A stretch of 64,000 nucleotides of DNA, from NCBI RefSeq assembly GCF_001425685.1, contig NZ_LMCY01000019.1:36744-100743 (forward strand), in the 5' to 3' direction. Position 1 is the first letter of the stretch, and each line of letters starts with the position of its first letter. The stretch is from Massilia sp. Root335. Lineage in GTDB: Bacteria > Pseudomonadota > Gammaproteobacteria > Burkholderiales > Burkholderiaceae_D. Positions 1 through 5,848 of the stretch are shown in pieces. The notes under the pieces are model-generated. The model was not told where the DNA came from, made no database searches, and was given only the letters and a program-made list of their open reading frames with translations. The position numbers and the translations under genes are program-made.

Positions 1-1
1 C

Positions 2-997
2 GCGGCGCTGGCGAAGCAGGGCGTGGTGCTGGTCAGCTTCAATTACCGGCTGGGCCGCTTCGGCTTCTTCGCCCATCCGCAGCTGACGCAGCAGGACCAT
101 GGCGAACCGCTCGGCAATTACGGCTACATGGACCAGCTGGCGGCGCTGCAGTGGGTCAAGCGCAACGTGGCGGCGTTCGGCGGCGATGCGGCCAACGTGA
201 CGATCATCGGCGAATCGGCCGGCGGCATGTCCGTCAATGCGTTGCTGACGTCGCCGCTGGCGCAGGGCCTGTTCGCGAAGGCCGTGGTGCTGTCCGGCGG
301 CGACGGCAAGTCGGCCGATCCGGGGCTCGCGGCCGTCGAACAGGCGGGCGTGAACTTCGCGGCGGCGAAGGGCATCGCGGCCGACGATCCGCACGCCCTC
401 GACAAACTGCGCGCGCTGCCGGCCGGGCAGGTCGTCGACGGCATGAACCTGGCCAACCGCGCGCCGCAGAATCCGTCCACGTATGTCGGTCCGTTCGTGG
501 ACGGCAAGGTGGCCGTCGATTCGCTCGCCGCGTTCGCGTCCGGCCGCTTCGCGAAGGTGCCGGTGATGATCGGCGCGACCAGTGCCGACATCGGCGGCAG
601 GACCGGCTTCATGGTGGCCGGCGCGCGCAGCCTGGCGGGGCGTCTCGCCGCGCAGGGCGTGCCCGTCTACGCCTACCGCTTTTCGTACGTGGCCGACAGC
701 ATCGGCAAGCCCGGCGCGCAGCACGCGAGCGACATCCCGTATTTCTTCGCGACGGTGGACGTCAAGTACGGCGACCAGGCGACGAAGAAGGACGTCGCGA
801 TGGGCCGCGCGATGAGCGCCTACCTCGTGAACTTCGCGAAGAAGGGCGATCCGAACGGCCGCAGGCTGCCGGCGTGGCCGCGCTATGCGGGCGACAAGGA
901 CGTCATCATGGAGTTCGCGACGGACGGCAAGCCGGTCGCGCTGCGCGATCCGTGGGGGCCGGAGATCGACGCCACGACGGTGGCGGCCGGGCACTGA
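2..997 (+). CDS. Type B carboxylesterase/lipase, C-terminal part (5' end outside window)
   Basis: The reading frame is open from base 2, so the true start lies upstream and 331 residues are visible. It is an alpha/beta-hydrolase of the carboxylesterase type B family, which hydrolyses carboxylic esters. The nucleophile motif GESAGG is present (Ser codon 215-217), preceded by the family-typical VSFNYRLGRFGFF and LAALQWVKRNVAAFGGD blocks. A late QHASDIPYFF segment fits the catalytic His region. The acidic residue region reads GATSADIGG. The gene ends at a TGA and is followed by repeats. Substrate cannot be inferred; a signal peptide, if any, is outside the window. Confidence 0.85.
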   Translation, partial: AALAKQGVVLVSFNYRLGRFGFFAHPQLTQQDHGEPLGNYGYMDQLAALQWVKRNVAAFGGDAANVTIIGESAGGMSVNALLTSPLAQGLFAKAVVLSGGDGKSADPGLAAVEQAGVNFAAAKGIAADDPHALDKLRALPAGQVVDGMNLANRAPQNPSTYVGPFVDGKVAVDSLAAFASGRFAKVPVMIGATSADIGGRTGFMVAGARSLAGRLAAQGVPVYAYRFSYVADSIGKPGAQHASDIPYFFATVDVKYGDQATKKDVAMGRAMSAYLVNFAKKGDPNGRRLPAWPRYAGDKDVIMEFATDGKPVALRDPWGPEIDATTVAAGH

Positions 998-1019
998 GGC
1001 CCGCGCATCGCGCACGTCG

Positions 1020-1181
1020 CGCGTGGGCACGGGGTGCCCACCCTGCCTGCTGGCGGGGCCCCAACTTGCGCGGGCGGCCTCTCAAACTTGGGTTCCCGCC
1101 TCCGCGGGAACGACGTAAGAATTGATGCCGCTGGCCTTTCGTTGGTCGGATACGTAGGGTGGGCACCCCTGTGCCCACGCG
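1020..1181. repeat. Family A and B palindromic repeats
   Basis: A family A copy (GTGGGCACGGGGTGCCCACCC core, 1022-1043), a family B right arm (about 1085-1115, GGTTCCCGCCTCCGCGGGAA) with a degraded left partner near 1052-1080, and a second family A copy at 1154-1181. They fill the gap between two convergent genes. Confidence 0.75.
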
Positions 1182-1187
1182 GCGGGC

Positions 1188-2537
1188 CTAGTAGACGTCG
1201 CGCCGGTAGCGGCCTTCGCTCGCCAATGCGTCGAGCAGCGGTGCGCCGAGGATCGCCTGCAGCGCCTCGTGCACGCCGCCGGCCATGCCCTGCAGGCTGC
1301 CGCACACGTAGATGGCGGCGCCGCGCTCCACCCACTCGCGCAGGCGCGCCGCTTCGTCGCGCAGCACGTCCTGTACGTAGCGGCGCGCGGCCTGGTCGCG
1401 CGAGAAGGCGAGGTCCAGGTGCGCCAGCCGGCCGCTGTCGCGCCAGTCCTGCAATTCGTCGCGCAGCAGGAAATCGTGGATCTGGTTGCGCTCGCCGAAC
1501 AGCAGCCAGTTGTCGTGCCGGCCCGCGCAAATGCGCGCCTTGAGCAGGCCGCGCAGGCCGGCGAGGCCGCTGCCGTTGCCGATGGCGATCAAGGGCCGTC
1601 CGGCATTGGCGCCGAGGCGGAAGCGCTCGTGCGCGCGCAGGCGCAGGTGCACGAGGTCCGTGTCGCCGGCCCGTGCGCACAGCCAGCCGGACGCCGACCC
1701 CAGGCTGCCGTCCTCGCGTCGCTGCAGGCGCACGAGCAGCTCCAGCCGGCCTTCGTCCGGCACGGATGCGATCGAGTATTCGCGCGGGTGGCCGGGATCG
1801 TCCGGCGGGCCGACCTGGGCGAGATCGCCCGCTTCCCAGGCGGGCAGCGGGCCCTCGGCAGGACGCAGCGCGATCCGGTACAACGGCGCGCCGGCGCTGC
1901 CGGGATTCTCCAGCGTGCGCGCCACGATGCGCCAGTCGCCATAGGCCGGCGCGTCCCAGTCGGGCGCGTCGATCGTGCCGGCCAGGCGCCCCACGTGGTG
2001 CTGCCATTCGGCCAGCGCGTGCGCGTCGCCGCGGTCGACGTCGATGCGCCCGAACAGCCGCGTCGCGCCCTGCTGCGCGAGCCACGCGTCCAGCGCGCGG
2101 CCGAAGCCGCAGTAATTGGCGTAGTTCTTGTCGCCCAGCGCGAGCACGGCGTAGTGCAGGTGGGCGAGGTCGACGCCGGACGTCGCCAGCAGGCCGGCGA
2201 AGCGCGCGGCCGTGTCGGGCGCGTCGCCTTCGCCGTAGGTGCTGGCGACGAACAGGATGCGGGTGGCCGCCGCCAGCCGCGCGCGGTCGAGCGCGGAGAT
2301 GCAGACGGCGCGCGCCGCGAGTCCGCCCGTCGCCAGCAGCTCGGCGCTGCGCCGCGCGAGATGCTCGGCACTGCCGGTCTGGCTGGCGTGGACGACGAGC
2401 CAGTCGGCGTCCCGCGTATCGACGGCAGCGCCGTTGCGGTGCGCGCGCCACATGTTGAAGGTCAGCGCGAGCCAGCCGCCGGACAGCAGCAGCGCGCCGC
2501 CCAGGCGCAGCGGTTCCGTCGTCAGCAGCGCCGTCAT
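1188..2537 (-). CDS. Membrane-anchored flavodoxin/FNR-type reductase (sulfite reductase alpha or CPR-like)
   Basis: 449 residues. An N-terminal hydrophobic helix (about 9-27) is followed by a flavodoxin-like FMN domain (VVHASQTGSAEHLARRSAE; LFVASTYGEGDAPD), then an FAD-binding FNR domain with the REYSIAS motif and an NAD(P)-binding domain (IAIGNGSGLAGLRGLLKAR; YVCGSLQGMAGGVHEAL). The family moves electrons from NAD(P)H through FAD and FMN to an acceptor. The ATG overlaps the apbE stop as ATGA (2534-2537), indicating translational coupling. Last gene of the Fur-box operon. In context it is the likely cytoplasmic electron entry point for the PepSY/DUF2271 module (inference). Pyridine nucleotide preference is not resolved. 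Confidence 0.85.
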   Translation of the reverse strand: MTALLTTEPLRLGGALLLSGGWLALTFNMWRAHRNGAAVDTRDADWLVVHASQTGSAEHLARRSAELLATGGLAARAVCISALDRARLAAATRILFVASTYGEGDAPDTAARFAGLLATSGVDLAHLHYAVLALGDKNYANYCGFGRALDAWLAQQGATRLFGRIDVDRGDAHALAEWQHHVGRLAGTIDAPDWDAPAYGDWRIVARTLENPGSAGAPLYRIALRPAEGPLPAWEAGDLAQVGPPDDPGHPREYSIASVPDEGRLELLVRLQRREDGSLGSASGWLCARAGDTDLVHLRLRAHERFRLGANAGRPLIAIGNGSGLAGLRGLLKARICAGRHDNWLLFGERNQIHDFLLRDELQDWRDSGRLAHLDLAFSRDQAARRYVQDVLRDEAARLREWVERGAAIYVCGSLQGMAGGVHEALQAILGAPLLDALASEGRYRRDVY

Positions 2538-3535
2538 TGCAGCAGCGCCTTCCAGGCCGGCGTATGGATCTCGTCCAGCGCGCCGACGCGCCGGACGAGG
2601 AAGCGCGCGGCCAGCGCGTGCCGCGCGGCGAACGCGACGCCGTCGACGGGGCCGAGCACGGTGAGGGCCGTCGACAGCGCATCGGCCGCCATGCAGGTGG
2701 GCGCCAGCACCGTCACCGCCGCGACGCCGTTGGCGATGGGCCAGCCCGTGCGCGGGTCCAGCGTGTGCGAGACGCGCCGCGGGCCCTGCGTGAAATACTG
2801 GCGGTAGTCGCCCGACGTGGCGACCGATAATCCATGCAGCGCGACGACGGCCTGCGGCGCGGCGCCGTCCGGAACCGCCTCGATCTCCACCCACCACGGC
2901 TGCCCGTCCGGCTTGACGCCCGCGCCGCGCAATTCGCCGCCCACCTCGACGACGTAGTGATGCAGGCCGCGGCTTTCCAGGCACCGCGCGAGACGATCGA
3001 CGGCGTATCCCTTGGCGACGCACGACAGGTCGAGCACCGCGCCGCCCGGCTGCAACAGGCGCCGGCGCATGCGGTCGAGTTCCACGCGCGCGGCCGCGCG
3101 CTGCGCCTGCGTGCGCGCGATGGCCTGCGCATCCGGCGCGTAGAAGCCGGCGTGGTCGTAGCGCCGCGCGGGGCCGAAGCCCCACAGGCCGACGAGGGCG
3201 CCCAGGGCCGGATCGCAGGCGCCGCCGGTCGCCGCCATCGCCCACAGCGCGTAATCCATCACGTCGAAGAACTGCGCGGGCAGGTCGACCCACGTGCCGG
3301 CCGGCGCGCGGTTGTAGCGGGACAGCAGCGAGTCGTGGTCCCAGTGGCTCATCTGCGCGACGATCGCATCCAGTTCGGCCTGCAGCGCGGGCTGCGGGTC
3401 GGAGACAGTGTTCGCAGCGACGCGCGCCGACCAGGTCGTGCCCATGGTCGCGCCGCCGAAGGTGTGCACGGCGCTGCCCGGCGGCGGCGCGGCCGGTTCC
3501 AGGTCGAGGGGGATGAGGACGGCGCGGTCAGGCAA
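2534..3535 (-). CDS. apbE: FAD:protein FMN transferase (ApbE family)
   Basis: 333 residues. ApbE transfers FMN from FAD to a Thr/Ser of extracytoplasmic target proteins, forming a phosphoester-linked flavin. Family motifs seen: TFGGATMGTTWSARV near the N terminus, DHDSLLSRYNRAPAG, CDPALGALVGLWGFG, LDLSCVAKGYAVDRLAR, VEVGGELRGAG, ATSGDYRQYF, SHTLDPRTGWPI (Asp/Thr metal and phosphate region) and MAADALSTAL. No cleavable signal peptide is visible. The start chosen is TTG at 3535, with GGAG 9 nt upstream overlapping the end of the DUF4198 gene; an internal ATG at MGTTWS would lose conserved sequence. It is flanked by a probable substrate (DUF2271) and a flavoreductase. Confidence 0.92.
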   Translation of the reverse strand: MPDRAVLIPLDLEPAAPPPGSAVHTFGGATMGTTWSARVAANTVSDPQPALQAELDAIVAQMSHWDHDSLLSRYNRAPAGTWVDLPAQFFDVMDYALWAMAATGGACDPALGALVGLWGFGPARRYDHAGFYAPDAQAIARTQAQRAAARVELDRMRRRLLQPGGAVLDLSCVAKGYAVDRLARCLESRGLHHYVVEVGGELRGAGVKPDGQPWWVEIEAVPDGAAPQAVVALHGLSVATSGDYRQYFTQGPRRVSHTLDPRTGWPIANGVAAVTVLAPTCMAADALSTALTVLGPVDGVAFAARHALAARFLVRRVGALDEIHTPAWKALLQ

Positions 3536-3541
3536 GCGTGC

Positions 3542-4354
3542 TTACTCCGGCAGGATCTCGAACGTGGCCGAGTAGCTGTAGCGCTTCGCCGGGCCATCCA
3601 TGCCGCGCGGCGCGTTGGCGGGATACGACGCGCTGAGCCAGTACATGTTCGGCGCCGGCAGCGTGAAGCTCGCTTCGCCGTTGGCGCCGGTGCTCAAGCG
3701 CACCTCATTCAGGGTGCCGCGGTATTTCACGCCGCCCGGGATCAGGCTGAACGGGAAGTTGGCGAGCGGCTTGCCGTCCAGCTGGAAGCGGAACGTCGCC
3801 TTTTCGCCGGCGCGCAATTCCGTCGGATTCGTCAGCGCGACCATTTCCAGGCCCGCTCCCGTGGCCTTGAGCGCGCCCGGCGTCGGCTTGTTCAGCGTGA
3901 CGAACGTGTCCTGGCGCTGCACCATCGTCATGCGGCGCACGTCGGTGGCGCCGGCCGGGATCTCGTTGCCGACGGCCTGCCCGGCGGCGCGGAAGCGCTT
4001 CATTTCGCCATTCAGCTTGTACGATCCCATGACGTTCACGGCGGCCAGCGTCATGCGGTAGGTGCCGTCCTTCGGCAGGCGGATGTCGACCGTGGCGCGG
4101 TGCTTGCCGACGGTGGCCGCCGGGGCGGGGGCGGTGGCGCCGTCCGGGTCGGTGACGGTGAGGCCGTCCAGCTTCTGCGGCATGAAGTCGGTCTCGAACA
4201 GGCCTTCCGAGATGGCGGCGTCGATGGTCGCCCACGCCTCGCCGCGGTCGGATTCGATGAGACCCGTATTCGGGATCAGCCACGGACGGTGGGCCTGCGC
4301 GGCGCAGGCGGCGCCGGCGAGGGCCAGGGCGATGGCGATTTGCTTGATGTGCAT
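3542..4354 (-). CDS. DUF4198 domain periplasmic protein
   Basis: 270 residues with a clear Sec signal peptide (MHIKQIAIALALAGAACAAQA, cleavage probably after AQA). The mature part starts HRPWLIPNTGL and contains beta-rich DUF4198-type sequence (FRFQLDGKPLANFPFSLIPGG; EASFTLPAPNMYWLSASY). DUF4198 proteins are periplasmic, of uncertain function, and commonly encoded with metal-uptake or TonB receptor genes. Ten nt separate it from the upstream DUF2271 gene and six from apbE, so it is co-transcribed. A role as a periplasmic partner in iron or metal handling is inference. Confidence 0.8.
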   Translation of the reverse strand: MHIKQIAIALALAGAACAAQAHRPWLIPNTGLIESDRGEAWATIDAAISEGLFETDFMPQKLDGLTVTDPDGATAPAPAATVGKHRATVDIRLPKDGTYRMTLAAVNVMGSYKLNGEMKRFRAAGQAVGNEIPAGATDVRRMTMVQRQDTFVTLNKPTPGALKATGAGLEMVALTNPTELRAGEKATFRFQLDGKPLANFPFSLIPGGVKYRGTLNEVRLSTGANGEASFTLPAPNMYWLSASYPANAPRGMDGPAKRYSYSATFEILPE

Positions 4355-4364
4355 GCGGGTCTCC

Positions 4365-4877
4365 TTACTGGATGGCGAGCGACACGGCGCCCAGTTCTTC
4401 CTTGCCCGCGAAGGCGGCGGCCACGTTCGATTTCGGCGCCCAGTGGAACGGCACGCGCACGAGTTCGCGGCCGCCCGCTTCGCGCGCCGCTTCGATCACG
4501 AGCTTGTAGTCGCCGGCGGGGAGCTTGTCCAGGCCGGCGCGCGCGGCCGGGAAGGTCAGCGTCTGCACGCCGGCCGCGCGGGTCGCGCCGCTCACGCCGT
4601 CCAGCGGCAGCGTGACGTCGCGGCCGGCCTTTCTCCACCACGTGCGCAGGTCCTTGACCCACTTGGTGCCGCCGTTGTCGCGCTTCCTGACGTCGTACAG
4701 CACGGCCAGCGTGGTGGCGACGCTCTGGTCCGGGCGCTCGATCCAGACCGCGACATACGGCTTGTGGTATTCGGCCACGTTCAGTTGCGGCAGTTCGAAC
4801 TTGACGGTGAGGTCGGCGCCCATCGCCCAGCTGGATGCGAGCGGCAGGGTCAGGGCGAGGGAGTGGGACAGTTTCAT
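4365..4877 (-). CDS. DUF2271 periplasmic protein, candidate flavinylated electron carrier
   Basis: 170 residues with a signal peptide (cleavage near AMG-A, residues 18-21). The DUF2271 body includes VAVWIERPDQSVATTLAVLYD and KWVKDLRTWWRKAG. Residues 93-99 read DGVSGAT, matching the Dxx(S/T)GA(T/S) motif that ApbE modifies in NqrC/RnfG-type and FMN-bind proteins; Thr99 would be the FMN-bearing residue. An apbE gene two positions downstream fits. Encoded 20 nt after the PepSY membrane protein. Flavinylation is inferred from motif and context, not shown. Confidence 0.82.
   Translation of the reverse strand: MKLSHSLALTLPLASSWAMGADLTVKFELPQLNVAEYHKPYVAVWIERPDQSVATTLAVLYDVRKRDNGGTKWVKDLRTWWRKAGRDVTLPLDGVSGATRAAGVQTLTFPAARAGLDKLPAGDYKLVIEAAREAGGRELVRVPFHWAPKSNVAAAFAGKEELGAVSLAIQ
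4581..4601 (-). other. Predicted ApbE flavinylation motif DGVSGAT in DUF2271 protein
   Basis: On the minus strand the codons GAC GGC GTG AGC GGC GCG ACC give Asp-Gly-Val-Ser-Gly-Ala-Thr, residues 93-99 of the DUF2271 protein. The terminal Thr matches the acceptor position in known ApbE target motifs. Confidence 0.6.
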
Positions 4878-4897
4878 GGCGGTTTTCGGTGTATGGA

Positions 4898-5548
4898 TTA
4901 GTGGACGAACAGCAGGGCCAGGACGATCGGCAGCACGATGCCGAGGCCGATCACGGGCCACGTCGACGGCCGGTTGGCCGCGTGGTATTTCAGGATCAGG
5001 AAACCGGTGACGCAGAAGACGACGCAGGCGAGCGCGAAGATGTCGATGAACCAGCCCCACGCGGCGCCGGCGTTGCGGCCCTTGTGCATGTCGTTCAGCC
5101 ACGAGATCCAGCCGCGGTCCGTCTTTTCGTATTCGGCATTGCCGTCGACGCCGATGCGCAGCCAGGCGTCGCCGCCGGGGCGGGGCAGGGCGACGTAGGC
5201 GTCTTCCTCGCTCCATTCGGCGCGCACGCCGCGGACCTGCACGGGGAAGGTCTGCTCGGCCCAGTCGGCCAGCGGCGCCGGCAGCGGCACGCTGGCGTCC
5301 GCGTGGCCGGCGGCGAATTCGCCGATCTGCGCGCGCAGCGGCGGCGGCAGGACCGCTTTCTGGCGCGTGACGACGGGTTTCGCTTCGATCTGCGACGCGT
5401 GGTTCAGCGTGAAGCCGGTGACGGCGAACAGCAGCATGGCCATCAGGCACAGCGCGGAACTGATCCAGTGCCATTGATGCAACTGGCGCAGGAAGAGGGC
5501 GCGGCGGGCGGTCGTCTGCGGTGGGGAGGTGGAGCCGGTCGGGTGCAT
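4898..5548 (-). CDS. PepSY-associated transmembrane protein
   Basis: 216 residues. The PepSY_TM layout is visible: a basic N terminus with RQLHQWHWISSALCLMAMLLFAVTGFTLNH as first membrane segment, a periplasmic PepSY-like region (about 45-140), the WISWLNDMHKGRNAG motif, then two further membrane segments (GWFIDIFALACVVFCVTGFLIL and WPVIGLGIVLPIVLALLFVH). Relatives are linked to ferric-siderophore reduction and electron transfer across the inner membrane. The start at 5548 is preferred because an upstream in-frame ATG (5596) would place the Fur box inside the gene. No good Shine-Dalgarno site precedes 5548. First gene of the Fur-controlled operon. Confidence 0.85.
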   Translation of the reverse strand: MHPTGSTSPPQTTARRALFLRQLHQWHWISSALCLMAMLLFAVTGFTLNHASQIEAKPVVTRQKAVLPPPLRAQIGEFAAGHADASVPLPAPLADWAEQTFPVQVRGVRAEWSEEDAYVALPRPGGDAWLRIGVDGNAEYEKTDRGWISWLNDMHKGRNAGAAWGWFIDIFALACVVFCVTGFLILKYHAANRPSTWPVIGLGIVLPIVLALLFVH

Positions 5549-5551
5549 CCA

Positions 5552-5574
5552 TAAATGATAACGATTATCATTTA
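5552..5574 (-). promoter_or_regulatory. Fur box
   Basis: TAAATGATAA-CGA-TTATCATTTA: a perfect 10-bp inverted repeat around a 3-nt centre, essentially the Fur consensus. It lies directly upstream of the PepSY gene start and overlaps the predicted -10 element and spacer, so Fe-Fur would occlude RNA polymerase. Confidence 0.88.
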
Positions 5575-5583
5575 GATGGTCAA
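5555..5583 (-). promoter_or_regulatory. Candidate sigma-70 promoter of the PepSY-DUF2271-DUF4198-apbE operon
   Basis: On the minus strand TTGACC (5583-5578), a 17-nt spacer and TATCAT (5560-5555). Transcription would begin about 5549-5547, at or next to the ATG, so the mRNA may be leaderless. Confidence 0.5.
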
Positions 5584-5848
5584 CCCGGCAGTTCATGAAC
5601 TTGTTGACAAGCTGAAAAAAAGTATTTTGAAATGAATAAAATGTCGTTGCGAGGTCGGCGGCACGCCTGTCCTTGCGTTACAATACTGTGCGCAAAATGG
5701 GCAGGTCGGCCAGTTTTTGATTTGCCTGAAGAGTCCTTCCCCCACAACTTGATGTAGTAAGTGCGATCCGCTAACCGGTCAGGCCGTGTCGCGGAAGGTT
5801 AGATTAACCCGCCCTAAAATCGCGAAGCGCGAAGAAAGGTGAGCAAGA

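Noticed and set aside
5604..5642. TTGACA (5604) with downstream TAAAAT as a sucA promoter
   Set aside because: The spacer is 27 nt and no acceptable -10 lies 16-18 nt away; also overlaps the divergent Fur operon upstream region.
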